Under the pieces are notes generated by a model. That model made no database searches and was not told where the DNA came from. It saw only the letters and a list, made by a program, of their open reading frames with translations. From positions 172,952-236,951 of the forward strand of contig SHND01000024.1 in NCBI GenBank assembly GCA_004295045.1: a stretch of 64,000 bases of DNA, read 5' to 3'. The position numbers and the translations under genes are program-made. The DNA is from Chloroflexota bacterium. Its GTDB lineage: Bacteria; Chloroflexota; Anaerolineae; UBA4142; SHND01. Below are positions 15,890 through 24,650 of the stretch, piece by piece. Positions within the stretch are counted from its first letter, which is position 1, and each line of letters begins with the position of its first letter.

Positions 15890-16795
15890 GTGAAAACCGA
15901 AGATTTCTTCTCTCGCTTTGAGAAGATAGCATTATTTCATGTTGGGCGTTTCGCCCAACCATCGTTTGATGATTATCTGATGTCGGAGCAACATGACTGG
16001 GCGGCTCTAAAATTATTCGTTCGTGGATACGCATTTGAGCATAGTGGGAGAGTGCCACTCTTTCCTCTACTTGCCGAAGAAATATGCAGCGAGTTAAGCG
16101 TTCAAGGTTGGGAGCTAAGAAAGTCCAAGACCGCAGCTGAAGCATGGGAAAGATTCAAAAAGTCCGCCAAAGCGTATAAACTCAACCCAATGAACAATCC
16201 GCTTGCTCCACGTGATATTGAATTCAGACAGAGGGGAAAAAAGCACCGCACACAAGGATGCTCAGCAATCGAATTCGTATGTGACGCGGATCGAGGCGAT
16301 ATAATTAGTTGGACTCGTACGATGTTGAATAATAGAGTTAGAGAGGCTCATAGCGACCTAATAAGCATTAATGGAATCGGGAACAAGATTGCCTCTCTAT
16401 GGCTCCGTGATGTTGCCGTTCGCTTCGGTGTCATGCCCTATGACAAAGATGATCGATGGTTGTTATTTCCAGTTGATATCTGGGTGAGGCGAATTGTCGC
16501 GATTTTGACTCCAAATAAGAAATTCAAGAACGATGAGGATGTTGCGAAGTGGTGTGTTAAGGAATGCGGAGAGACCTTCTCGCCTGAGAAGGTGAACATG
16601 GGGTTCTGGTATTTTGGAGCACAGATAGCTGAAACCGAAGATTTGATGAAGAAAGCGTTGAAAGATAATCAACTAAAACGATTCGATGAACTCGTTTCTG
16701 AGCATCACCGCCGGCTGCGCGGAGCGGTGAAACAGTACGAGGCTGACTCATCGTCAGCAGTTGAGGCGGTAGAGCATTTACCTCTTATTCAATAG
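15890..16795 (+). CDS. Divergent HhH-GPD (OGG1/AGOG-like) DNA glycosylase candidate
   Basis: The centre of this 301-residue protein matches the core of bifunctional base-excision glycosylases. A helix-hairpin-helix (NGIGNKIASLWLRD, 161-174) puts K166 where OGG1 has its catalytic lysine, and PVDIW (194-198) puts D196 where the catalytic Asp lies. Helix FWYFGAQIAE (239-248) matches the helix that closes the fold. The N-terminal 130 residues are unfamiliar. The start is GTG with AAGGAG just upstream. The gene has much lower GC and different codon use from its neighbours, and it stands alone between two terminators, suggesting acquisition. An oxidised-base repair role is inference; a non-enzymatic HhH protein is the alternative. 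Confidence 0.65.
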   Translation: MKTEDFFSRFEKIALFHVGRFAQPSFDDYLMSEQHDWAALKLFVRGYAFEHSGRVPLFPLLAEEICSELSVQGWELRKSKTAAEAWERFKKSAKAYKLNPMNNPLAPRDIEFRQRGKKHRTQGCSAIEFVCDADRGDIISWTRTMLNNRVREAHSDLISINGIGNKIASLWLRDVAVRFGVMPYDKDDRWLLFPVDIWVRRIVAILTPNKKFKNDEDVAKWCVKECGETFSPEKVNMGFWYFGAQIAETEDLMKKALKDNQLKRFDELVSEHHRRLRGAVKQYEADSSSAVEAVEHLPLIQ

Positions 16796-16841
16796 CGCTC
16801 ACAAACGTCATGCTAACTCTACGAAAATTGATTGCACACAA

Positions 16842-16874
16842 AAACGGACGCGCTTTTTTCCAGCGCGTCCGTTT
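16842..16874. terminator. Bidirectional terminator
   Basis: Perfect 12-bp arms (16842-16853 and 16863-16874) with A and T flanks separate the convergent glycosylase-like and DUF1461 genes. Confidence 0.85.
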
Positions 16875-16902
16875 CATTTTCTCGGATGATTTCCAAATCA
16901 AC

Positions 16903-17565
16903 TTATGCCGCGCGCCGCATCAACCAGCCGCCTAACGCCGTGACAATGATCGCGCCCAACAGCACAAACAACGCGATGCCGTACGCGGCGGTCATCCAAA
17001 AATCCACAGGATAAAACTGAATCAACGAATCGGTGTAATTGAACAGCCATGTGTCGCCTGCAAAAAAGATGCGGTGAAAGGTGACAAAGAACGAATCGAA
17101 CGCGAAAACGGAAAAGAGACCGATCGCGACGATGACCACAAAGGTCAGGATGCCGCCGTAAAACAGTCCGCGCGCGGCATACAGTTTGGTCGCGCGGTTG
17201 CGCCACAACAGGAACAACGCGCCGAGAATGAGCAGCAGCGCAACGGGCATCACGATGAACATGACGCGCGTGACGTTGTACACATCCACCAAGTGTTTGA
17301 TTTCGCGTTCGTTATATACGCCGAGATTGATCAAGTCTTGCTCGGAAATTTCGCCGCGCGTATAGCGCACCGTCTGAATTGCGTTGAACGCGCGCGCTTC
17401 GGGCGTAAAGAGCTGCGCGGGCGGAAAATCGGGGCGCGCGTATTGCCACTCAATAAACTGCGGCGTCATGAAAACGTACAAACTGCTGAGAATCAGCACG
17501 ATGGGCATCAACAACACAATGAGCCACTGCAGGACAGCGGCAAGACGCGGGGACACAGAATTCAT
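16903..17565 (-). CDS. DUF1461 / TIGR01906-type integral membrane protein
   Basis: The 220-residue protein has an N-terminal membrane helix, an extracytoplasmic segment of about 75 residues and three more helices. The segment YNEREIKHLVDVYNVT and the later FHRIFFAGDTWLFNYTDSLIQFYP are hallmark stretches of DUF1461 proteins. Function is unknown across the family. Its start overlaps the stop of the upstream gene by 4 nt (ATGA), so it is translated together with the spermidine-synthase-like membrane protein. It is followed by a bidirectional terminator. Confidence 0.85.
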   Translation of the reverse strand: MNSVSPRLAAVLQWLIVLLMPIVLILSSLYVFMTPQFIEWQYARPDFPPAQLFTPEARAFNAIQTVRYTRGEISEQDLINLGVYNEREIKHLVDVYNVTRVMFIVMPVALLLILGALFLLWRNRATKLYAARGLFYGGILTFVVIVAIGLFSVFAFDSFFVTFHRIFFAGDTWLFNYTDSLIQFYPVDFWMTAAYGIALFVLLGAIIVTALGGWLMRRAA

Positions 17566-19079
17566 TTCGTTTCGGCTCCTAATGTCGCATCAAAAATAAT
17601 TGCGTGAATTAAATTTTCAACCGATGATTTGTCGTCGGTAAAGACAATTCCATCCTCGTTCCAAACGCGCGTATTCGGAATGGCGAGCGCAGCGATCTCG
17701 CTCAAGTCTGGTTCTTGCAACGCAGCAAGGCGCGCGCGAAATTCTGACAATGGAATTTTTTGCAGCGACGCAATCAGTACGGAATTCGTATCGTTCGGAT
17801 ATTCCATCACCATCACCGTCGGGAACACCTGCTTGAGCGTCGCCGCCAGCGCGTTGACCAACCGTGCATCGTTCGGCGTACGCGCGGCGTTGATGGCAAC
17901 CACGCCGCGTTCGTTCAAATGCTGCGCGAGTTCTTGATAATACTCGACGGTGGCGAGATGAAAAGGAATGTACGGCTGGCGATACGCGTCCACGACGATT
18001 ACATCGTAACGCGCGTTGCTTGCGCGCAATGCCGCGCGTCCGTCGTCAACAATCACGTTCAAGTTCGGCTCGTTCATCGCAAAGAGTTCGCGCCCGACGC
18101 GCACGATTTCGGGATCAATCTCGATGCCGTCCATTTTGATGTCGGGATACACTTGCGCGAATTGTTTCGTCACCGTTCCCGCCGCGAGTCCGATCACCAA
18201 GAGCGAACGCGGCGCGTCGGACGTGGTCAAGTACGGCGTCACCAAAAACAAATCCCAATAGCCGCCGAGGCGAACCGTATTCGGATAATACACCGATTGA
18301 TACGCCTGTCCTTCATTCACGGTGAGCAAACGCAAACCATCTTCTTCCAGCACTTGAATAAAATTGTACGGCGATTCCGCTTCAAAAATCACGTTCGGCA
18401 ATTGCTTGATGCTCCCGCGCTCTAAAAACGCGATGCCCGCGACGAACAGGAGAAACGCAAAGGCGCACAGCGCGAAAACTTTTGCCCGCGTTTTGAGCAA
18501 ACCAATCAAGGCGACGATTAGCAGCACGAGCGCGAAAACAAAAAAGGTGAGCCGCGTGCCAATTGTCGGAATTAAAAAAAATACGGTGAGGTACACGCCG
18601 AGAATCGAGCCAATAGTCGAGAGCGCGTAGAGTCCGCCGCCCGTCGCGCCGACGTGCTCCACATCGCGTGTGCCGAGCCGCAGCGCGAACGGCGGCACAC
18701 AGCCGAGCAGCGTAACCGGAATCGCAAACAAAACGACGACGCCGAAAAACGACGCGAGTCCCAATCCCGCGTTGAACTGCGCCAGCGCGGGGATGGCGAG
18801 CGAAAGAAGCGGCGCGGCGATGAACGGCAAAATTCCAATCGCCGCGCCCGCGACGGCAATGATCGCGAACATCGTTTGTGGGCGCGGATCACGGTCCGCC
18901 CAGCGTCCGCCAAGCCAATAGCCCACACTCAAATAAATCAAGATGACGCCGATCAAATTCGCCCAAATCAATAGCGACGTACCAAAAAAGGGCGCGAGCA
19001 AACGCGACGCGGCGAGTTCGACGCCGAGCGAAGCAAAGCCGCCCACAAAAACGGTTAGGTATAAAAGCGCGCGTGACAC
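17562..19079 (-). CDS. Membrane protein fused to a spermidine-synthase-like domain
   Basis: Residues 1-200 hold about seven to eight membrane helices, starting with FASLGVELAASRLLAPFFG, the usual opening of fused MFS/spermidine synthase proteins. Residues ~230-500 form a soluble Rossmann domain like spermidine synthase: LLVIGLAAGTVTKQF replaces the GGGDG glycine loop, DGIEIDPEIV supplies the ribose-binding acidic residue, and VDAYRQPYIPFHL replaces the catalytic D-x-x-DP region. The altered loop suggests it may not make spermidine; family members are often of unknown substrate. The C-terminal 4 nt overlap the DUF1461 gene. A mobile-looking repeat lies upstream. Confidence 0.85.
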   Translation of the reverse strand: MSRALLYLTVFVGGFASLGVELAASRLLAPFFGTSLLIWANLIGVILIYLSVGYWLGGRWADRDPRPQTMFAIIAVAGAAIGILPFIAAPLLSLAIPALAQFNAGLGLASFFGVVVLFAIPVTLLGCVPPFALRLGTRDVEHVGATGGGLYALSTIGSILGVYLTVFFLIPTIGTRLTFFVFALVLLIVALIGLLKTRAKVFALCAFAFLLFVAGIAFLERGSIKQLPNVIFEAESPYNFIQVLEEDGLRLLTVNEGQAYQSVYYPNTVRLGGYWDLFLVTPYLTTSDAPRSLLVIGLAAGTVTKQFAQVYPDIKMDGIEIDPEIVRVGRELFAMNEPNLNVIVDDGRAALRASNARYDVIVVDAYRQPYIPFHLATVEYYQELAQHLNERGVVAINAARTPNDARLVNALAATLKQVFPTVMVMEYPNDTNSVLIASLQKIPLSEFRARLAALQEPDLSEIAALAIPNTRVWNEDGIVFTDDKSSVENLIHAIIFDATLGAETK

Positions 19080-19140
19080 GGCGTGAAATTATAAATGAAC
19101 AATGCACAATGAACAATGCACGACGCTCGATGCTCCACGA

Positions 19141-19262
19141 CTGTTGCAAAGTCGCGGAATATGTCATTGCGAGCCGCCCTTGTGAAGCAATCCCTCACGC
19201 GACAAGCGAGATTGCTTCGTTCCTCGCAATGACAGCTGCCGTGTCAACCTACTTTGCAACAG
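19141..19262. mobile_element. Nested palindromic MITE-like element
   Basis: The outer ends are perfect 12-bp inverted repeats (CTGTTGCAAAGT at 19141-19152, complement at 19251-19262). Inside are GTCATTGCGAG (19163-19173) with its complement (19223-19233) and GAAGCAATC (19184-19192) with its complement (19210-19218). The inner core resembles GTCATTGCGAG palindromes scattered in many bacterial genomes (from memory). It encodes nothing. A partial core, GTCATTGCGA, reappears at 34195-34204. Confidence 0.65.
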
Positions 19263-19339
19263 CCCTGTTCAATGCTCATTGCACAGCGTTCGCTAAACTG
19301 TTTGCCAATCCGCCTCAATAATGATATTCTTTCGCCGTC

Positions 19340-20980
19340 ATGCCCGCTCAAGCGCTTTATTTGAAATATCGCCCGCAGTCGTTCGACGATGTGCAGGGAC
19401 AAGACCACATTACGCACACGCTCAAGAACGCGCTGGTGCTGAATCGCATCGCGCACGCGTATCTTTTCACCGGCACGCGCGGCACCGGCAAAACTTCCAC
19501 CGCGCGCATTCTGGCGAAGGCGGTCAACTGCCTCGATCCCGACGTCACTAAACGTCCGTGCAACAAATGCGCGATTTGCCGCGCCATCAACGAGGAACGT
19601 TTGCTCGATCTCGTCGAAATTGATGCGGCGTCGAACACGGGCGTGGACAATATCCGCGACCTGCGCGAAAAGGTGGATTTTCGTCCGAACGAAGCGCGCT
19701 ACAAAGTTTACATCATTGACGAAGCGCACATGCTTTCCAATGCCGCATTCAACGCGCTGTTGAAAACGCTCGAGGAACCACCGCCCCACGTCATTTTTAT
19801 TCTCGCCACAACCGAAGTGAATCGCGTCCCCGCGACCATCACCTCGCGCTGTCAGCGATTCGATTTCAAACGCGCGTCGCTTCAAGAATTGATGGACCAA
19901 CTGGGCGCGATCGCAAAACAAGAAGGGATGGAACTCGAACCCGCCGCGCTCGAACTCGTGGCGCGTCAGGCGAACGGCAGTTTCCGCGACGGCACCAGTC
20001 TGCTCGATCAACTGACCGCGTACAGCGGCGACACCATCACGCTGCAGCATGTGCAGGTGCTGCTCGGCGCGGCGTCGCGCGAACTCATTCATGAGATTGT
20101 TGCAAGCATCACTGCGCGCGATGTGGGACGCGGCATCACCGCGCTGGATCACGCGGTAGATGCGGGCGCGGATCCGCGTCAAGTCGCGCGCGATGTGGTT
20201 GACTATTTGCGCGGCGTTTTGATGTTCACCGTCCAGAGCGACATGCTCTTGAATGTGGGCGAAGAAGTGCGAAGTGAAATGCGCGCCCTCGCCGCGCAGA
20301 CGAACGCGGAACAAGTCTCGCGCGCAATTCGCCTGTTTTCGCAAGCGGCGCTCGACCTGCGTCACAGCGCGAGTCCGACTCTGCCACTCGAAATGGCGCT
20401 TGTGGAAGCGACACTCGATCCCGCGCCGATTGCGGCAAGCGCGCCCACCGCGTCGTCACGCGCGGCTGCCGCGTCATCCAATCCATTCGTTCCCAGCACA
20501 ACCGCTGTCGCGCAAAAAAGAGAGCCGGCGTTTCAGCGCGTTCCAGCGCCATCTAAAAAAGCAAAGGCATCCGCCCCGCCCACCGCGCATGATGAACCGG
20601 AACCGAGCTTGGGCAAATTGTCCATCAGTGCCGTGAAACAACACTGGGGCGATTTGATTGCGCGCTTTCAAAAAGTGAACAAATCGTCCGCCGCGTATCT
20701 GCGGGACGCGGAGCCATTGACGCTCAAGGGTGACGAGTTGACGATTGGCTTTTTTTATCCGCTGCACGCGGAACGATTCAACAATGACAAGGACGCGGTT
20801 TCACAATTCAACAAAATTATTTCGCAAACGTTCGAGACAAAAGTTCATCTCAAATGTATTGTTTCGCCCAAGCGCGCCAAGATGCAGGCGGCACAAGATG
20901 ACCCGCTGATTCGCGCGGGAATGAATTTGGGCGGCAAAGTTTCAAATATCATTGACGAGGAAGAAGAGGATTCGGAATGA
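19340..20980 (+). CDS. dnaX: DNA polymerase III gamma/tau subunit
   Basis: DnaX is the clamp-loader ATPase of the replisome. The protein begins with the invariant LYLKYRPQSFDDVQGQ and has Walker A GTRGTGKTST (near residue 45). A four-cysteine zinc module follows (C64-type, CNKCAIC), then Walker B IIDEAHML and sensor 1 ATTE. Domain III ends near residue 360. An Ala/Pro-rich linker and a ~120-residue C-terminal domain follow, shorter than the E. coli tau tail. Length 546 fits Gram-positive-like DnaX. The last 4 nt overlap ybaB (ATGA). The dnaX-ybaB-recR order is widely conserved, here with a CHAD gene inserted before recR. Confidence 0.96.
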   Translation: MPAQALYLKYRPQSFDDVQGQDHITHTLKNALVLNRIAHAYLFTGTRGTGKTSTARILAKAVNCLDPDVTKRPCNKCAICRAINEERLLDLVEIDAASNTGVDNIRDLREKVDFRPNEARYKVYIIDEAHMLSNAAFNALLKTLEEPPPHVIFILATTEVNRVPATITSRCQRFDFKRASLQELMDQLGAIAKQEGMELEPAALELVARQANGSFRDGTSLLDQLTAYSGDTITLQHVQVLLGAASRELIHEIVASITARDVGRGITALDHAVDAGADPRQVARDVVDYLRGVLMFTVQSDMLLNVGEEVRSEMRALAAQTNAEQVSRAIRLFSQAALDLRHSASPTLPLEMALVEATLDPAPIAASAPTASSRAAAASSNPFVPSTTAVAQKREPAFQRVPAPSKKAKASAPPTAHDEPEPSLGKLSISAVKQHWGDLIARFQKVNKSSAAYLRDAEPLTLKGDELTIGFFYPLHAERFNNDKDAVSQFNKIISQTFETKVHLKCIVSPKRAKMQAAQDDPLIRAGMNLGGKVSNIIDEEEEDSE

Positions 20981-21339
20981 GCAAAAACAAAGGGTTCTCC
21001 AAAGGCGGCATGGGCAGTTTCAATCCCGCCGCGTTACAAAAACAGGTCGAAGAGCTGCAAAAGAAAATGCTCGAAGCGCAACAGCAGCTCGAGAATGAAA
21101 CGGTCAGCGCCACCGTCGGCGGCGGGATGGTGACAGTGACGATGAATGGGCATCAGAAAATTTTGTCCATCAAAATCAATCCTGACGCGATCAAAGAATC
21201 GGTGGACGATCCGACGATGCTCGAAGATTTGGTGATGGCGGCGGTCAACGAAGCGCACGAACGTTCGCAGACGATGGCGTCGCAACGCATGAACTCTGCC
21301 ACAGGCGGATTGGCTGCGGGGCTGCCGGGCTTGGGGTAA
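20977..21339 (+). CDS. ybaB: YbaB/EbfC nucleoid-associated protein
   Basis: A small DNA-binding dimer of the YbaB family. The N-terminal helix is rich in Gln, Lys and Glu (LQKQVEELQKKMLEAQQQL, residues 17-35). Then come the characteristic beta strands VSATVGGGMVTVTMNGHQKILSIKINP and the C-terminal helix ML-EDLVMAAVNEA. Length 120 is slightly above the ~105 norm because of a glycine-rich start and end. It overlaps dnaX by 4 nt. Confidence 0.94.
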   Translation: MSKNKGFSKGGMGSFNPAALQKQVEELQKKMLEAQQQLENETVSATVGGGMVTVTMNGHQKILSIKINPDAIKESVDDPTMLEDLVMAAVNEAHERSQTMASQRMNSATGGLAAGLPGLG

Positions 21340-21402
21340 ACGCGAGCAAGAAATTTTTCCCGGCATCTCATCGAAAAATTTTTTCTCTTGGCACCTCGTT
21401 CT

Positions 21403-22587
21403 ATGGAAACGTCCGAACTGTCGGTCAGCGAGCGCGAACGCTTTCTCCTCAGCGCACTGCAGACCGATACCAGCGCACGGGCGCGGCGGCGGGCGCGCAT
21501 CTTGTTGGATGCGCTGGCGGGCAAGGAAATCGCCCTCGTCGCGCGCGAGTTGAAAACCTCCCCCGCGCGCATACAGTACGTGCTGCGCGCCTTTGAGGAA
21601 AAGCGTCTCGCCAGCTTTTCTGCTGCTGCGCTGAAACGCGTTACGGCTCCCCCCAAACCCAGACGCGCGTCTCCGCCGCTCACCGCGCAAACCTCCTTGC
21701 GCGTGGCGGCGCGCCGCATCATTGCCCATCAAGCCGCAAAATTGAAACATACCGAACAAGGCGTCCGCTTTGGCAGTGACATCGAAGCCGTCCATGCGAT
21801 GCGCGTTGCATGTCGGCGCATGAATTCGGCGTTTCGTTTGTTTAGAGATTATTTGCCCAAAGCGCGCACCAAAAAATTGCGCCGCACTTTGGAAGAGCTG
21901 CGAGATGTATTGGGCGCGGCGCGCAATCTCGACGTGCTGCGCGCCGACCTGGAGACGTTTCGCGCGGATGCAGCGGAAGCGGACCGCGCCGAATTACAGC
22001 GCGTCGCGGACGCGTGGGACGCAGAACGCGCGATACAACAGCGCGCGTTGATCGAATTGCTCGACAGTGAAAAATTTCAGGAATGGCGCAAGCAGTTGGA
22101 TGCTTTTCTGAACGAGAAAGAAGAAAATCATTCGCCGCACATCGCCGCAATCTTGCCCGCGCTCCTGTGGCAGCAATACGGCGCGGTGCGCGCGTATGAA
22201 ACAGAGATTGGCAATGCGTCGCTTGAAGAGCTGCACGGCTTGCGCATTCAGATCAAGCGCCTGCGCTATACGCTGGAATTTTTTGCCGAAACGTTTGGTG
22301 AGAAACCCGACGCGCTGCTTGAACCACTCATCGCGCTGCAAGACGAACTTGGCGTGATTCACGATGCCGCAGTGGCGGGACAAGCGCTCACCGGTTTTGT
22401 CACCGCCGAAGCGCACGCGGCAAAACGCGCGGGGCAAGCGGCGCCTGACTTCCGAGCCATTGCCGCGTACCATGCTGATTTGCAAGCGCGAATTCAGGCG
22501 CGGCGCGCACAACTTTCAGACTTGTGGGAATGTGTGGTTGCGTCCTCGTTCCGCGAACGTCTGGCGCAAATCACCGCGCAGCTTTAG
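21403..22587 (+). CDS. CHAD-domain protein with N-terminal helix-turn-helix-like region
   Basis: CHAD domains are histidine-rich alpha-helical domains that bind polyphosphate. Here the domain spans residues ~105-385 and shows EAVHAMRVACRRMNSAFRLF, the HxxRVxxRR core, and a second half with ELHGLRIQIKRLRYTLEFF. The first ~75 residues look like a small HTH/helical segment (ALAGKEIALVARELKTSPARIQYVLR), which is unusual for CHAD proteins. The ATG at 21403 is preferred to 21388. It lies between ybaB and recR, so it may be co-transcribed with dnaX, but a link between polyphosphate and replication here is speculation. Confidence 0.85.
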   Translation: METSELSVSERERFLLSALQTDTSARARRRARILLDALAGKEIALVARELKTSPARIQYVLRAFEEKRLASFSAAALKRVTAPPKPRRASPPLTAQTSLRVAARRIIAHQAAKLKHTEQGVRFGSDIEAVHAMRVACRRMNSAFRLFRDYLPKARTKKLRRTLEELRDVLGAARNLDVLRADLETFRADAAEADRAELQRVADAWDAERAIQQRALIELLDSEKFQEWRKQLDAFLNEKEENHSPHIAAILPALLWQQYGAVRAYETEIGNASLEELHGLRIQIKRLRYTLEFFAETFGEKPDALLEPLIALQDELGVIHDAAVAGQALTGFVTAEAHAAKRAGQAAPDFRAIAAYHADLQARIQARRAQLSDLWECVVASSFRERLAQITAQL

Positions 22588-22722
22588 AGAGCAGCGCATT
22601 TCTTCTGCATTTCTGCTCTGTCACTTGCGGATGCTTGAACACGCAGAACAAACGCCGTGCGCCTTGCCAACGCAATTCAAGAGTGCTACACTCTCGAAAC
22701 CTTTTTTCAGGAAACGAATGTA

Positions 22723-23322
22723 ATGGATACCACGCCTCGTTCTGTGACGCGACTCATTGAAGAATTTCATCGCCTTCCCGGCATCGGACCGAAAACGGCG
22801 CAGCGCCTCACTTTTTATCTTTTGCGAACATCCAAAACGCAAGTGGATCAATTATCGGACGCGATTCGTGACTTGCGCGAAAAAATTACGACCTGCGCCA
22901 TCTGTCAAAATATCGCCGAACAAAATCCTTGCAACATTTGCCGCGATGAAACGCGCGACCGCGCGATGATCTGCGTCATCGAAGAGCCGCTCGATCTCGT
23001 CGCCATCGAACGCACGCGCGAGTATAAAGGACTGTATCACGTTTTGCACGGCGCGATTTCGCCGGTGGAAGGAATCGGACCGGAAGATTTACACATCAAG
23101 GAATTATTGGAACGTTTGCGCGATGGAGAGGTACACGAAGTGCTGCTCGCGACGAATCCGAATTTGGAGGGCGAAGCGACGGCAATGTATTTGGAGCGCT
23201 TGATCAAGCCGCTGGGGATTCGCATGACGCGTCTCGCGCGCGGGTTGCCCGTCGGCGGCGATTTGGAATACGCGGATGAAGTAACGCTCACACGCGCGTT
23301 GGAAGGACGGCGCGAGGTGTAA
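22723..23322 (+). CDS. recR: Recombination protein RecR
   Basis: RecR forms a DNA-loading clamp with RecO/RecF in gap repair. The true start is the ATG at 22723, directly before [21 protein letters not shown], the N-terminal HhH motif. A C4 zinc finger follows (CAIC...CNIC, near residues 58-72). The TOPRIM domain includes [14 protein letters not shown] and the conserved [19 protein letters not shown]. It ends at the usual ~200 residues. It closes the dnaX-ybaB-CHAD-recR series. The ~135 bp before it carry no clear promoter. Confidence 0.96.
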   Translation: MDTTPRSVTRLIEEFHRLPGIGPKTAQRLTFYLLRTSKTQVDQLSDAIRDLREKITTCAICQNIAEQNPCNICRDETRDRAMICVIEEPLDLVAIERTREYKGLYHVLHGAISPVEGIGPEDLHIKELLERLRDGEVHEVLLATNPNLEGEATAMYLERLIKPLGIRMTRLARGLPVGGDLEYADEVTLTRALEGRREV

Positions 23323-23365
23323 GATTCATACTATAACAAATTTGAAACAAAACATGGAGAATAAA

Positions 23366-23770
23366 ATGAACTGTCCAAAAGATCACACCGAACTCAAGAT
23401 CGAACAAATGCAAGACATTACAGTGGATCGTTGTCCCACATGCCAGGGGATGTGGCTCGATTATGATGAATTGGATGCGATTGAAGATCAGGTGATGACC
23501 GACGATCACGCCAAAGGCACAATGCAGTGGAATCCGACGCAGACGGACTTGCTCTGTCCGAAATGCGGCGAAAAATTAAACACCTTTGACTATCGTCTCG
23601 AAAAACTCCAGATTGAAGTCTGTCCCAAGGGACATGGGTTCTGGCTGGATGCAGGTGAGGAAAAACGCGTACTGGAAGCGATGCAGAATCGCATTGCGGG
23701 ACAAGAGCGCATCGCCAAAGCGGAATCGGAGTGGACGGGGCTCTTACGCAAACTCAAAGTTCGCAAGTAA
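23366..23770 (+). CDS. Double zinc-ribbon (zf-TFIIB-like) protein
   Basis: Two tandem zinc-ribbon modules fill this ~134-residue protein. The first is CPKDH with CPTCQGMWLDYDEL, the second CPKCGE with CPKGHGFWLDAGE. The C-x2-C/H and G-x-W-L-D pattern is typical of the bacterial zf-TFIIB domain family. It is small, soluble and charged at the C-terminus. A GGAG six bases before the ATG at 23366 makes this start better than those at 23342 or 23354. Function is unknown; binding to nucleic acid or protein is plausible. It ends at a bidirectional terminator. Confidence 0.85.
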   Translation: MNCPKDHTELKIEQMQDITVDRCPTCQGMWLDYDELDAIEDQVMTDDHAKGTMQWNPTQTDLLCPKCGEKLNTFDYRLEKLQIEVCPKGHGFWLDAGEEKRVLEAMQNRIAGQERIAKAESEWTGLLRKLKVRK

Positions 23771-23805
23771 CCTCTTGCGATTTCTGATTGTGAAACGTAA
23801 AAATA

Positions 23806-23841
23806 AAAAAACATCGGCGGCGCTTGCCGCCGATGTTTTTT
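23806..23841. terminator. Bidirectional terminator
   Basis: A perfect 16-bp stem (23806-23821 with 23826-23841), loop GCTT, A and T runs on the outer ends. Its right arm overlaps the stop codon of the convergent lipoprotein gene. Confidence 0.9.
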
Positions 23842-24520
23842 ATTGTTCGAATATGATGTTCGCCGTTCCACCCAAAATCACACGGTCGTCATTGAAATCG
23901 AGCACGCGCAAATCCATTCGCAGCGCGATGCGGTCGCGCAAATGTCCCTGCCACACGACAGAATCAAAACGTTCGCGAAAGGGAAATTGATCGAGGTTGG
24001 CAAATTCAGCGCCGCCTGATTTCGCGCCGAGATACGAGACCGTGCTGCCCGGCAGTGTCGCGTTGCGTGAAACCGTGAATGTGGCAGGAACGACAAAGGA
24101 TGCGATTGGATTCGCGGAAGGATTGCCCGCGGTGGGATTGGGGTCTTGAACTACGATATGAATCGTGCCTGCCAGCGCAATCGCATTTTCATCATACGAG
24201 ACGACGCGCAATTTCAAATCAATCAGTGAAAACAAAACGAGCGCGCCGCTCCAATTCACCGAATCGGCAGTGGACTTGAGCGCTTGGAGTCCGTCAATAC
24301 TCAAAATCGCGCGCCCGTCGGGCGCCTTGCCTTGATAGATGATGCCCGTGCCGGCAATCGCTTCGCCCGCTTTGGCGGACAGCGTCACCGCGCCGTCGAA
24401 CGAAACCTGGCGCGCGGGAGTCGGCGCGGCGTTGCCAATGAATGGAATTGCCCCACACGCGGTCAGACAAACACAAAGCGCGCCAAGTACGCATCCCAAA
24501 GCGCGCACGCAAATATTCAT
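23840..24520 (-). CDS. Putative lipoprotein of unknown function
   Basis: The 226-residue protein has a signal sequence ending in a lipobox-like LTAC (Cys at residue 22), so it should be lipidated and face outward. The mature part is beta-rich, with two similar halves, each containing a stretch about bulk substitution of the form LKLRVVSYDENAIALAGT and LRVLDFNDDRVILGGT (RVxxxxxxxIxLxGT). This internal repeat suggests a duplicated beta domain. I recognise no family. The gene has its own promoter, which mirrors that of rsmI, and an AAAGGGGG ribosome site. Confidence 0.75.
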   Translation of the reverse strand: MNICVRALGCVLGALCVCLTACGAIPFIGNAAPTPARQVSFDGAVTLSAKAGEAIAGTGIIYQGKAPDGRAILSIDGLQALKSTADSVNWSGALVLFSLIDLKLRVVSYDENAIALAGTIHIVVQDPNPTAGNPSANPIASFVVPATFTVSRNATLPGSTVSYLGAKSGGAEFANLDQFPFRERFDSVVWQGHLRDRIALRMDLRVLDFNDDRVILGGTANIIFEQ

Positions 24521-24541
24521 GATTCGCCCCCTTTTCCAAAA

Positions 24542-24642
24542 AGTGTAAAGCGAATTGATTGGCGTGTCAACGCGACCAGGTTACGCGTATCCGCCGACTT
24601 GCTTTTGTTTTGGTTGACACGCCCAATGACTAGACGTACAAT
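24542..24642. promoter_or_regulatory. Mirror-image divergent promoters sharing a TTGACACGCC box
   Basis: On the plus strand TTGACA (24615-24620) and TACAAT (24637-24642) are 16 bp apart. On the minus strand TTGACA (complement of 24565-24570) and TACACT (complement of 24542-24547) are 17 bp apart. The two -35 boxes lie in an inverted repeat (24558-24571 and 24613-24627) that matches over 14 bases with one inserted base. The rsmI GTG lies 8 nt after its -10, so that message should be leaderless. Confidence 0.7.
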
Positions 24643-24650
24643 CGCGCAAC

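Noticed and set aside
19244..20365. 373-residue open frame antisense to dnaX
   Set aside because: It is a shadow of the dnaX frame: basic, His/Arg-rich and without motifs. Similar shadows occur opposite recN, mutS, selB and gatB.
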